Both the position numbers and the translations under genes were made by a program. From NCBI GenBank assembly GCA_036785705.1, contig JAWUZG010000051.1, positions 15,094,501-15,158,500 on the forward strand: a DNA stretch of 64,000 nucleotides, given 5' to 3'. The number at the start of each line of letters is the position of its first letter. Position 1 is the first letter of the stretch. This DNA comes from Acanthornis magna (taxonomy: Eukaryota; Chordata; Aves; Passeriformes; Acanthizidae). A model generated the notes under the pieces. That model saw nothing but the letters and a program-made list of their open reading frames with translations, did no database searches and was not told the origin of the DNA. Shown piece after piece: positions 35,215-47,160 of this stretch.

Positions 35215-35800
35215 AGCAGCCTCACCAGGGCTGGCCATAACTGTGATGGATGGCTGGTGTGTGTAAGACGTTATTATTTGTTATGTGAGTGGGGGGACAT
35301 GGCAGGCACATTGGGCAGTACACCTGCTGGGCTCCAAGAAGCAAGAACAGCTGTGTGCATTGATTTAGACGCTTGCTACTTGGGGCTCCAGGAACGAATC
35401 AAGCGACAGCTCATAAAAAAGGAGGGTTTTATGATTTTTTCCCCCTTCTTTCTGCAAACAAACGGCCACATCATATGTTTTCCTAACGCTGCTATAACTC
35501 AAAATTAAATCCCAGCCCAAGGTGTCAGTCTGGTACCATGTCAGAATTGTAACGGCTTATTTTAAAGGTCGTTATGGATGTACCAGGGAAACACTGGGGG
35601 TTTCTGCACAAAGGTGCCATTTCGCTTTGCTGGAGCTCAGGCACTTAAGGGCAATTAGCTCCACTGTTAAAAAATGAGCTGAGAGTGTTTTAACTGGTGA
35701 TTTTATGCTAATAGCAACTACTAATTCATATTGTTAAAAAAGAAAGTGCAGGCTGCCAGAGCAGTGTACTGTATGGCCCCAGAGCTTCCCCTCCTCCCGG
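35215..35800. promoter_or_regulatory. Candidate conserved regulatory block (right half of cluster)
   Basis: This stretch of nearly 600 bases has no simple repeat and many retained CpGs (AAGACG, GACGCTTG, GAACGAATC, AAGCGAC, AACGGCC, AACGCTG, TAACGGC, GGTCGTT, TTTCGC). It is rich in developmental-factor-like words: TTTTATGATTTTTT (posterior HOX-like), GCACTTAAGGGC (NKX2-like), GCAATTAGCTCC and TACTAATTCATATTG. The only open frame is about 83 codons and looks fortuitous. Enhancer activity is inferred. Confidence 0.42.
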
Positions 35801-38800
35801 GTCCTGCCCCGGCCAGAAGGTGTGCACCACACTGAGCCTTGTGTCACAGGGTCAGTAAACCTCTTCCAGAGCACAGGAGACCAAAGCCTGAGCACACACC
35901 CTGCAGCAGGGACACCCGGGACCCTTTTCTCCAGCCTGCACCCCTGTACACCTCCATGGCACTACAGGGATGCAGGTACTGCTGGATGCTATCACTCAGC
36001 ACCAGGAAAATGCCACTGTCCTTCCAGAACATCCTGCACGGCTGCACTCTAGGCTTTCCTAGCCCCTGCTCCCTGGTTCTTGCACACCAGGGTGCCTGAG
36101 AGAGCACAGCAGGGACACATCTGCAGTCCCGTGAGCAGCTGGGGACAGATGAGGTGCCACCAAAAAGATCTCAGCTGCTGCCTTTGGAGCAGTCAGCTTC
36201 AAGCACTGTTCTCTCGGCTGTGCTGGCACTGCTTGGAAGCAAGGATGAAAACTGATGGTAAAAGGTGCATCTGAACTGAGCACACACAGCTCTGACACAC
36301 AAAGGAAAAAGGTCTGTATGACCACTCTTTACACAGGTATTATTCAGGACAAAACATATTGTAAGTGCTGCCGTAACATCCATTTCTCCAAGTGGGTGGA
36401 GAAGAAGTCATCAGAGGAGAACAGCTCCTGTTCCTTCCCCTTCAGATGTTCCTTTTCCCTCCTTAAATCTGTTACTGATGCAAAAGATCCCAGCCCTAAA
36501 ATCACAGATTTTACCCACTGCATTATGCTAGTGATAAAGAACTAGCATTTGGTCACTTGTGCAAAAGCATGTACAATAAATAGGCATAAACACTTTAACA
36601 AGGAGAGTCTTATAGGAAGACAAGACCACTTGGCTGGGTTATCCAAGAAAATGCAATTGGTTTTGCTTTTCTTAAAGAGGAAAGGACATGATCAGCTTTC
36701 ACAATTGGTAGAAAGTTGATCTGTTTCCACTAACTGACAAACAATATGGTGCAAATCCATAAAAACAATAAAAATGAAATTAATCTGAACATTGTAATAT
36801 TATCTGGTCTTTTAGACTTTCAGACTTGCCTTTCACTTATGAGAATAACAAAAATGGAAAAGAAAAAAGGTCTTTGCAAACACGAATTTGGGAGCTATGG
36901 GAGCTATTCATGAATCTTCTTCTCTGACCTGCCTCACAGCTTTGATATGACAGCCAGCAGAGAGAAAATTTGAAAAAGAATAGGAATAGAATAGAAAGTA
37001 CTCTAACAAATGGAAATTTTTATCACTTCCAGAATGATGTTCTGAAAACAAAACCATTGTAACCCTTCCTTCTGTAGACACGAACTTGCAAGACACAGCT
37101 GGCACAGAGCAGCAAAAATCTTCAGAGACCTTTGCAGGCTGCAGAGAAACCTTTGCTGCTCCTTCTTGTTCCAACTTGACATAGTTTTAGGTCTTTTAGC
37201 TGTACTACTTCCACAATCAGCAGACATCCTCGGGAGGCTCGGCTCTTCTCTGTCTTCTCCATCCTGACAGGAGACAGCTGTCAGGCTCCCCTCATCTTCT
37301 GCTGAAAACATAAAATATTGAGCTGTTCACAGAAACACCAAAAAAAACCCAGTGGAAAATTTCAGTCTTCCATCTTAAAGGTTGGATGAAACAAATTCTG
37401 AGTCCACAGGATGGATGGAAAAAATTCTTGCCTGTGGGGCCACAGCTGAGCTCCTCATAACCCTCAGCAAAGCTGGCTCTGTAGCTGATCGTGGCAGTGG
37501 CAACAGCATATGCAATTCTGAGGCATGACACAAACCTAGCCACTACCTGTGGTCCTCAGGATACACCATCATTGAATTAAGGATGTTAATGAGTATCTCC
37601 CCTACTAGCCAAATTAGTCCATTTTATGGACTCACTATCCACAAATTTGCCGAAATCCTGATTTCTGTCTGTCCCTACAACCACCTGTGGCAACACGTGC
37701 CAGAAGTTTGCATCCATTGTGTTAAAAATGTTCATCCTTTCATGTGTTTTAAAACTGTGTGCTACCAGTTTCATCATGGTTTTAGAGTAACAGTTCTCGA
37801 TTCACCTTATCTACCACTAATATGGTTTTTGTGGGGGGCTGAGCAAGGGAAAATGCCACAGCAGCTTTCACAGAAATACAAAAATATGCCAGGTTACCTT
37901 TTAGAAACAGATTTCAAACATTGGTCAATGGTCAGGGGATGGGATGGAGGGAATGGTGTTATTTGGATAATGAGTGCCATTCAGCATAACAAACCCATGT
38001 ATTTGACGGAAAGTAAAACCTTGGAGGGACATTGAGCCACAGAGAAGGTGATATATGTCTTAATCTTTAAGGCTCAGAAATCTCTTTTTCCTTCACAGAA
38101 ACAGAACAACACTCACTGTACCTTGGCACAATACACCACTTGCTGTGTTGTAAAATAACCAACAATGCTGTGGAGCAAATCCTCAACTGGTTAAAAATGC
38201 CATAACTTCATTGTTGTTAATAATATAATGATACTTTCCAAGACATATTTGTTTTTAAAAAAGAAACAAACAAACAAAAAAATTAAGGCACAAAGACCAC
38301 TGTGGTCTTATGAATCTGAGTGCCTTCTCAAAGATTCAGGAGTTGTAATTCTAACTTCCCTAAAAACAGGTACTAGAATAAAATATTAAACCATTACCTC
38401 AGCCTCTTTTATAATTGATAGACTTCTTTTTGTGCAACTTTTTGTGTATAAAACATGCTAAGATGGTAAATGTTGTATTTTTTTTCCTGAGAAGTTCCCC
38501 CAGATAGACAGTACTTGTGAAGTGATCAGCTCATAGAGTCCTTATTTCTTGTGGTCTTCTATGGAAACCAAGAGCTGCTGTAGAGATGCTTAGGGGCATT
38601 GCAGAAATTATTTTTAATGTGTATTAACACATTATTACCCATTATTTTAATGTGTATTTAATATTCTTATGCAGCTGTGGTAATCTGCTAGAACAAAATC
38701 CCACTTCTCAATATTTATACACTAAACTTCTCAATATGCATTGCCTCTTAGCTATCTCTGCCTTTTAAGGCTGTGGCAAAGCCTAGTGAAGAAATTAAAT

Positions 38801-40380
38801 TGCAGCAGCAAGGGGAAACAAGGCAACTCAAGCAACCAAAAAAATCTGAACACATGTGAAGCACTGTGTCTTCCACTACCAAAATGAAGCAAGGCGCAAA
38901 AGGTAAAAAATTTCCATCTTAGAGATATGTCCTCTAAGTCCTGAGCTTATCCATTACTGGAACAATAAACTGCCATTTCCCACATGATTTTGGACATGAG
39001 ATAAACCTACACGCTTCTGCTAAGCAGAAGACTTACAGAAGATATATACAACAGTCACAATGTAAATTTTATACTATGTATAAATAAAAATTACAGTATA
39101 TTTGTTAAACGAAACTGGTACTACCTGCATCTCCTGAAGGACATGCTTCTCTATTTGTTAGAAGCTCTATGTGGTACTTAATGAAACACCATAGCCCTTT
39201 AAAACAGCATAAAAAGAGAGTGAAAAATCCCCAAACCTGTTGGAGCAAAGTTAGAACATGAAATGGCATCAGAGGTAAAATCTGTCTGAGAATTTGGGTT
39301 AATATTTTAATTTTAGCAAATAGATCCACAAAATCTTCAATGGTCTCGCTTTTTTCTAGGGCTAGGCATTTTCAAGCAATAGGAACAAAATTCTTCAAAA
39401 TTCCTTTAATTGTCTGCCATGAAAAAAATGACATAATTCATGAATAATTTTTGCCCAGAAGTAGGCAGGAGAAGTGTTTTATGTCTAAATTGAGAGAGGA
39501 TGTCTTCCATAACCCTAATGCATTTATTCTTTGCCTCATGAAAAGCATGTTATCTTCTCAGCTTACGGCATGTTCTTCTCACAATCTTCAAATAACTCAA
39601 GGTTTCTTGGGAGTTCCCTAGTTATGTGCTGAACGCTGCCTGTCTATTTGTAGGATGCAATTTCTGATCGGATCGTAGTCCAGAGGAGAATTTTTTGTTT
39701 TAAAAATGCATAACAGTTACCTCCTTCCCTTTTCAGGGTTTTGCATGGGGGCAGGCTGCCAAGGCTTGACATGTTCCAGATGGATACACAGAACGGCAGT
39801 GTGGCTCAGTGGTGCCTTGTTCTGTGGTTAGACCTCAACACAGGAGGGTAGGAAACAATGGCAAAAAAGTAGAATATTTCAGGCAAAGGGTCCTAGTTTT
39901 GGAAAGGGCTACGGGCTTTTTATTCATTTGCAAGCACTTTCTCACAGTACGAGCTGACGGGTTTTTACTGAAGCTCTTGTCAGTCAGTCTCTCTGTGTAT
40001 TTCTCCCTGGTGCTCTGTTAAAGCCAAATAAAACCTATTTGCCTCTGCTTTCCCTTCTTGTTGATGTATGTAGGGTTATGAGCTTCTTGCAGGTGTCTGC
40101 TTCTTGCATTTGTAATGTCAGTTTAACAAAAAAATCAACCAAATGTGAGGCCACAGAAAAGCTTTCACAAGAGGGGTCAAAAGGGTTTCCTCTTCTGCTA
40201 AAGGTCTGCTACATTATTAGCAGTGCCGTGCTAGAGATATTTACCTGTTGGTTGCTTTTCAATTGATTCAACATGGGGCTACAGGGAAATTGGAATCCTT
40301 AGATTAAACCCACTTGAAGTTAAAATCCTGGGATTATTCCAGGGGGAAGAAAAGAAAAAAGAGAGTGCTCATCCTGCCTT
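35801..40380. other. Noncoding DNA, nothing recognised
   Basis: No gene is supported. A 150-codon plus-strand frame at 37583-38035 and a 102-codon minus-strand frame at 37003-37311 have no recognisable domain. A partial local duplication lies at 38607-38660: ATTATTTTTAATGTGTATTA recurs about 34 bases later with one base missing. The word ACTTCTCAATAT occurs at 38703 and again at 38726. Confidence 0.5.
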
Positions 40381-40436
40381 GGCTCCATTGTTACTTTTTG
40401 CTCTGTTTGGCTCCATTGTGAGTTTTCACTCTGTTT
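40381..40436 (+). repeat. 28-bp imperfect tandem duplication
   Basis: Two adjacent 28-base copies start with GGCTCCATTGT and end with CTCTGTTT. The middle differs (TACTTTTTG in one, GAGTTTTCA in the other). Confidence 0.9.
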
Positions 40437-43400
40437 TTCAGTTTAGCCCCAATTAAAACAAGCAAAGAACAAATAGAGAACAACAATCCCAAACAATTAG
40501 GGTTTTGACATCTAAGGAAGGCAATGTTGGATGAGGTCATCTCATCACAGCCCATAAAGCTATCTCTTCCTCCCTTTGTAATACCCATGTTCCAGTCCAA
40601 GTTCCTTCTTAGTTTTTTTGTGGCTAAAGTGAACCAAACATCCCAGGCAAAATATGTGTCTGATTTTTTGGTTGTCTGGGAGAATTAATGCTACAAATGC
40701 AAACATGTCTAATTTCAATTCAATAGGAAAAGCAAAGCCCAAAAGAATAGACCTCCCTGTGAAAGAATTAAGGAACAGATTCAAGGTTTATAAAGCCAGA
40801 GGGGAGCAGCCTGCACATTGATCCTGACCTCCAGGAGAGAACAGGCCAGACCACTACTTCCCTGAATTACTTCCTTTTGGAAGTAAGACTCATATCTTTA
40901 AGAGAAACAGTCAATCTTAATTTTCAAATTGCCAGTGATAGAGAACCTTGAATAGCCACCACATCTATTCCTTTGATGATTAGCTATCCTTCTCTGGTAA
41001 AAACATATGTGTCTTATTTTTGGTCTGAAGTTACCATATTTGTATTTCCAGACATTGGATGCTCTGATGTCTTTATCCAACAGATTTTAAAAAACCCAAA
41101 TCCAAAGAAAAAAACAGAAAGTTCTCAATGTGGAGAGATATGGACAGTCATCTTTATAAAATTCTTCAAGAGACTGAGCATTTTTGTAGTCTGTAGCTCT
41201 GGTGCAAGTTTTCCTGCCTTTTAACTATCCTCTAGATTCTCCTGTGAGACTTTTTCTGCTATTCACTGTCCAGCTTGCATTGTGGACACCAGTGAATATA
41301 GACGTTACGGCCACATTGTCACCAAATACCTGTATTCAATTTTCTCATTTCCAGTTCCCCTCTGTAACCCTTTCTAGTGGGCTGTGTACCCACTGTGGTC
41401 CCAAGCAAGATCCAGAGCACACATAAAGTATATTCTCTCTGTAAGGCTTTGTTCTTTTTTTTCTTTCCAGAAGAATGCCTTTACTTCCTAATATGTTGCT
41501 TGCATCTGTTTCACCAGGCAATCTGGTCTGCATCACTACTTTATCTTCCTGCCTTTTTTTTTCTCCCACTCCATAATATTTGTGTCATATCCAGTGTTTG
41601 CCAGTGGTAACTGCATTTTTTTTTCCTTGGACATTGATATTAATACTAAATAGTTTAATTCTGGAAACTGAACCATGCAGGGCTCCAGATAAAACCCAGT
41701 TATTTAACAAAGATTCCAGATTTATAGTATTTCAAATTTATCATTTAATTTTTAAAATATTTAACATAAGTTGCATTAACTTTTTATTACGCTAGTTTCT
41801 GAATGAAAACACATAGTGACACCAAATGAAATTCCATATTGAAGGTTATTTTATTGACATACAAATCTTTATGCACTATATTTAGAACCTGATCTCCCCA
41901 GTATCTCAGGCTACTTGGACAAGATCTATTTTACATAAATCCACTTCGAACATACTAATTTTAGATTCCAGAAGCTCTGTCTCAGCGTCCACTATTTTAC
42001 CTACCAGTTTTAGGCAGGCATCTGCTTATTTCAGTCACTCTGCTTTTCCCTTTATAAGCAGTGTTGTCAGAAAGCTTTTACACAGATATGTACATACTTT
42101 ACATTTTTAAAGATTGCCAGAATTTACAGCCCTGTTTTCAAAGTCCAAAATTCTCCCTTTCATCTTTCAGGCTTTTTACTGTGGTACTTTGTCCAAGGAG
42201 GACTTTTTGCATAATTTCCATCTTCCATGCAGAGCACAAAGCTTCAGCAGTCTGGAGCATCTGCACTGGCGCTTAAGGACCAGCATGTCTAGTGAGTGCA
42301 GAGACCAGAGACACAATCATCCCTCTCCTCTTTTCTGCAAAGTGCATTTCACATCTATGAGTGAATCGGGAGTAAAACCACCAAAACCAGGGCCTGGGGA
42401 AAAAAATGGACAAGCAGAAGTATGGGAAGAGAGCAACCAGCAAAGTGTCCAACTGTCCGTTTAGCCATCCTCCTCCTCAGAAGTGCAAGAACAAGCAAGG
42501 GAGACAATAATGACAGCTTTGTGAATGGAGTGAAGATAAAATTTTTGATGAAACTGTGTGACTTGTATGAATTCTACCACCAATACAGGATAGATAGACC
42601 TTGTTTGAGCTGCACACATTGCTTTCGTGCCAAGTGTCCTACCTTCAACATCCATGCTTTGTCCTCAGGATACCAAAGAAGAAATATCCACTGCAGTCAG
42701 GAATTTTAAAATAATTTGCTGTGGAGTTTTCTGAGCCACTGACATAGCTTTTAAATAAATCTTAGGTTCCTGAGGATGCTGCACAGAAAAAAGAAAAAAG
42801 AAAAAAAAAAAGAAAAAAAAAATTATCAATGTTCAACAGGAAGGCTCAGGAAACTATAATCCCCACAAAACTTGGCTGAGCAGCCCAGGGTCTGGGGCAG
42901 GTGGAAAAGAAAAATTGGAAGGGATGCTCATGGAGCATGTACAAAGATGTACATTTCCCAGTGGAACATCTAACATCTCCCTGCAGTATTTTGTTTTCGA
43001 TTTGACTGAAAAGTGGAAAATATCCTTAGCTAATCATTTCTGCAAGAAATGGGAGACTCAGAGTTCAACATATGGAGAAACCCTTTGGTTCCAACAGTCT
43101 ACTTTTCATGTGCATGTCTGAAGCTGCCAGACACATGCTTCCTTCACAATAAAGTATTTCATCTGACCGCTGGTCTTCCTTTTCTTTTTCTTCCCTTGAG
43201 ACTGGGTGGTGGAGGGAATGCTTCATTACAGAGAGGGGAGGTTTTGTTTGTCTCGCAGTTTTTATTTACTCCAATTTGTTGTGTATAATAAGGGCTCTTA
43301 TTCAACTTGCCCTGGAGAGTATTTACCAGATATCAAATATCACAGTTAATTTGATATGGGACTTTAATCTTAAACCACCTGCTTTGACCCTGTTTTGGCT

Positions 43401-44540
43401 AAACTGTAACAGGCATTAGTCTCAGTGCAGAAGTGGATATTTTTGGAAGCCACAAGAAAAACGTCAGTTTTCATGTTACACAACATATGGTTTTCCTGAT
43501 TTTTTTTAATGTGCTTGCTCTAAAAAGATGCTATTTTTGTGCCTTAATAACCAAAGAACATCTGAACTTTTCCAGCTGAAACTTCCCAGGTGTTTACTTC
43601 ATGCTGTTCTCATGTTGCAAATAAACAAGTTAAAATAATGGAAGCATAATCCATTTAACACACTTCTGTGCACATCCCGATTCCAAAACCACTTTAAGAA
43701 GAAGAGAGGAGACTGCAGACTCCTGGAGCTATTAACCTCCATGTTATCAAAAATAGTTAATTCCAACATTCAGACCTTGCACAGCAGGGATGAAAATATA
43801 TGGAGATATGATACGAAATCGGCATAGTTTGGGAGTTTTTTGCTGGTGCCATTTTGTTGAGCCTGGCCCCATTGCTGTTCTAAGCAGACTGTGACACTTC
43901 TTGGCACAGAGTTTTAGACTGGTTAATGGAAAGCTGATAGCTAGTAGGTCTCATGGATTTAATCATGAATCATGTGCTTGGTTTTGTTCAGTAATTTCTC
44001 TCTAGCGTGACTGAATAGGGGGGAAATTTAAGCAGTAATAGTTCAAACTGAAAAATGGTTTAATACCCCTTGTGTTTGCCTGTAAGTTTTCAATAAATAA
44101 ACTGCATCAAGATAATCAGTGCATTAAGCTTCACTCCAATGATCCACCTGTTTCATCTTTTCATCTACACCAGCAGTAAATACACAGGTTTATTAGGCAA
44201 AACTTGCCAAATAGATGAAAAACAACCTAAAGGAAACTTTTTCCTATATATGTTAGTTAGGAAATGAGCTTACATGTTCAAAGTGCAAGGTACATGCCCA
44301 TTATCAGCTTTGATTTATTTACATATTACATTTGGCACATATTTTTGCCTATGCAGCCTGGCATGGAAGTAGCTGCACTGGTAACTTCATTTTTTGTTAT
44401 GTGGACAAGAAGGATTTACAGCTATTAGTAAGGATGCCAGGTGATTTCTTCTGTCACGCACAGCTTCTTCCCAGCAGTGACTGCTTCTCATTCACTAATA
44501 ATTCAGTGGAGAGAAGAGCCTCCATTGGACAAGGTTTGTT
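40437..44540. other. Noncoding DNA, AT-rich
   Basis: No gene is seen. An A-rich tract with interspersed G lies at 42785-42822. Open frames up to 116 codons near 42114-42464 have no domain I know and are overlapped by others in different frames. Confidence 0.5.
42785..42822 (+). repeat. A-rich low-complexity tract
   Basis: AGAAAAAAG-type repeats lead into longer A runs, with A and G only. Confidence 0.9.
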
Positions 44541-44542
44541 GG

Positions 44543-45315
44543 TAGGACCTGCACCCCAAGGAGGACCCAAGCTGGAGTATTCTGCTCCCAAAGGGACTGC
44601 ACCCTGGGGAAAGGTACCCACGCTGGAGCAGTTCTTGAGAATGGATTCACACTGGACAAGTTTGTGGAGGGCTGTCTCCCATGAGAGGGGAGGCACTCAC
44701 ACAGTTTGTAGGGGAGTAGGGGAAGAATGTGGGGAGTTGTCCGCCTGAGGAGGAAGGAGCAGCAGAGAACAATGTGTGATGGACTGACCTGCCCACAGAG
44801 GCTGAGAACTCCCCATCCTGGATGAGAAGTTGTGGCTGCCCCATCCCTCCAAGTGTTCAAGATCAGGCTGGATGGGGCTCTGAGCAGACTCATCACATCC
44901 ACATGTCCCTGCCCATGGCAGTGGCATTGGAACTAAATGATCTTTAAGGTCCCTTTCAACTCCGACTGTTCTATGAGTCTGCAACCTCAATCCCTACTCC
45001 CCATTTTCCTGAGCTGCTATTAAGGAGGAGACAGAGAAAACCAGAAGTAAAACAAAGTCTGGGAAGAAGCAAGAGGTGGGGAGGTGTTTGTAAGATTTGG
45101 TTTTATTTCTGGTTATCCTACTCTGATTTGATTGGTAGTAAACTAAACTAAATTCCCTAAATGAAGAATGTTTTCCCAGTGATGGTAATTGGTGAGTGGT
45201 ATCCTTATCTCAATCCATGAACCTTCCATTGCGTTTTCCCTCCCCTGCTCGGCTGAGCAGTGGCTTTGGGGAGCATCTGATGTCCAGCTGGGGTTAAACT
45301 ATCACCCCACCCCAG
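44543..45315 (+). mobile_element. LTR-retrotransposon-like repeat, interrupted
   Basis: Two flanks of one old repeat are visible. The left part (44543 to about 44790) has GGACCTGCACCCC, CACGCTGGAGCAG and CCTGAGGAGGAAGGAGCAGC. The right part (about 44981-45315) has AGATTTGGTTTTATTTCTGG, TTGATTGGTAGTAAACT, GGTAATTGGTGAGTGG and a closing GGGTTAAAC...CCACCCCA region. I associate this order of words with an abundant bird repeat, probably an LTR or 3' part of an endogenous retrovirus. No gag, pol or env reading frame is visible. The exact family and the left boundary are uncertain. A CR1 piece sits inside it. Confidence 0.55.
44822..44976 (+). mobile_element. CR1 LINE 3' fragment inside the LTR-like repeat
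   Basis: A short CR1 3' end with GTTGTGGCTGCCCCATCC, AGTGTTCAAGATCAGGCTGG, TGTCCCTGCCCATGGCAG and GATCTTTAAGGTCCCTTTC, ending at TTCTATGA. It is heavily 5'-truncated. The left boundary could lie as far left as about 44790. The flanking host repeat appears to continue on both sides, so this copy inserted later. Confidence 0.88.
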
Positions 45316-45320
45316 GAATT

Positions 45321-45578
45321 CATCTAATGCTTGGCATTGGAGGGGACTTAAAGATCATCTAGTTCCAATCCCTTGTCATGGCAGGGACACCAGTCCTCTG
45401 CCCATCTTTGTGGCTCCCCTCTGGACTTGCTCCATCAGGTCTTTCCTGAGCTGAAGACCACAGAGCTGGATGCATTACTCTGGTTATGTTCTCACATGTC
45501 CCCAGTGGAGAGGTACAATCACCTACCTCACCCTGCTGGCCACACTGCTCTTGATACAGCCCAGGATACCCGGGATTT
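45321..45578 (-). mobile_element. CR1 LINE fragment with internal deletion (minus strand)
   Basis: The plus strand first shows the reversed CR1 3' end (CTTAAAGATCATCTAGTTCC, then GGCAGGGACACC). After about 45391-45396 it jumps to the reversed reverse-transcriptase part (GGCTCCCCTCTGGACTTGC, CAGAGCTGGATGCATTACTC, CTGCTGGCCACACTGCTC, ACAGCCCAGGATACC). Several hundred bases of the usual element between these parts are missing. It starts within a few bases of the end of the LTR-like repeat. Confidence 0.85.
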
Positions 45579-46859
45579 CACCCATTGTGTTCTTGGGGTA
45601 GTTGTTGGAGTGTAGCATCTGGATGTGACACAGTAGATGTGTGGGGGTTTCCCATGGGGTGGGAGGTGCATTTTCCCATGATCCTGTAAGGAGGCTGAGA
45701 CTGCAGCTTCCACCAGGGATGGGCTCCTCCTGAGGCAGAGGGAACAACCACTGTTTCACAGGCAAAGCCTTTTGTCCCAGCAGAAGCTGAATGTGATGAA
45801 AATGTGCCAGGAATTACCCATGTGAAGACTATAAATAATTGGAAAAAGAAATGTGGAAATGGCAGGAATGTAAAAATCTGGTATCTCCCTTTGTGATTTG
45901 CAAGGCAACACCAGGAGTCCAGTTGATAACACAAAGAAGATCCTTAACTTTAGCTTGCCAGGAATAGAGGCAGGAATCAGCAACCTGAATTATGCGAAGT
46001 CCATCAGGTGCTGGCACTGGTAAAAAGAAGGGAAATTTCAAATAAATAAGGTGAAATGCGAAGACTTCCTTTGAGCACATGTACAAAATTTCATTATTGT
46101 TAAACTAGGGAGCCAAGCACAGCTTTTCATTTTCAACTCCCTGCAAGATTGATTTGACTTGTATGTAGTGAGGGACTTCAGTCTTTTGTAGCCACCTGGA
46201 GCAGGGGACCAGCAAAGGCCAAGGTATTTCCCTATCCAGGTGGCCCTCATAAATATCTCGGTGGAATTTATTTTCTTTCATTTACTTTGGCATTGCTTGG
46301 GCACTGCTTGATTAAGGGGTGGTGTGTAGGAACTGATATACCCAGAGATAGACAGCCACATCTGCTAACCATTTGGATTAATTATTACACCTGTACCGTA
46401 AAACACATGTTAATAAAGGGTTGATGAACAGGTTCAGGTTGCAGTTTTAAAAAGGCCCAAAGAAAGCACAATGCAAGTCACACACAAGAGTGAGCCAGAC
46501 CTTTTGCTGATAAGATGCTGCAGGTTCCAACCACATCCAAGAAAGAGGTAACGTCAGACGAACATGAAAGATAAATCACACTCAGGAGGAAAGTGAATAT
46601 CCTGGCAAGCTATGCTTTTGCAGACTATTGCATAGAAGGTGAGCAACAGTACACATTCTTTCTTTCCTTCTTTCTTTGCTGTTAGATGTAGAAGGAAAAA
46701 AATCATTAATCACTCTGCAGGATACAGCACTTAAATGGGTAAAGTTGCTGAAGGGGTCTGGTTAGCATCAGCCGATTTTTCATTTCCTTTCAGTGGGGAC
46801 AGTGTGGTGCTCTGGAATCCCTGGAGCCCAGGAGCATGAATGCAGGTATTGAATTTTCA
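45579..46859. other. Noncoding DNA, nothing recognised
   Basis: No gene is seen. A short pyrimidine microsatellite of the TTTC type lies at 46656-46677. Minus-strand open frames up to 118 codons run through the CR1 remnant and its flank and are not genes. Confidence 0.5.
46656..46677 (+). repeat. TTTC-type microsatellite
   Basis: TTCTTTCTTTCC followed by TTCTTTCTTT, a short imperfect tetranucleotide run. Confidence 0.85.
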
Positions 46860-47160
46860 GGAGGAGACAATTAAGACCAAGCGTGTGAGATACAATCATA
46901 TTTAAATTAATTCAGATACCTCAGCTGAAGACCTAAACTGTCTGCCTTCTTCCTTCTTTGGGAGGCCTATTTGGGAGGGCTTTACTAGGCTGGCACTAAT
47001 CATTAATCACATGACCCTTGTGTCAGTTATGATGGAACACAATGGAGCTCTGTATTTATAATTTCTTCCCCTAAAAAGGTTTACCATATTCTCTCTGCCT
47101 GTGGAAAACAATTTTCCTGAACAACCTCTGCAAACGTCTTTTGCCTGGCTTTTACAGTTC
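46860..47160. promoter_or_regulatory. Candidate conserved noncoding block
   Basis: Dense in homeodomain-type words: GACAATTAAGACC, ATATTTAAATTAATTCAG and CACTAATCATTAATCACATG (near 46996). It has no simple repeat and no convincing coding frame. This texture matches deeply conserved enhancers around developmental genes, but conservation was not tested. Confidence 0.32.

Noticed and set aside
37003..37311. 102-codon minus-strand frame with a Ser/Glu-rich start resembling a coding exon
   Set aside because: No known motif, no clear splice sites, and composition shifts to hydrophobic noise at the end.
37583..38035. 150-codon plus-strand open frame
   Set aside because: No recognisable domain, no splice or promoter context. 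Length is within what chance allows in a 64-kb window searched in six frames.
44454..44990. Several open frames of 65-138 codons on both strands
   Set aside because: They lie in the LTR-like repeat and its CR1 insert and are not host genes; no retroviral protein is readable either.
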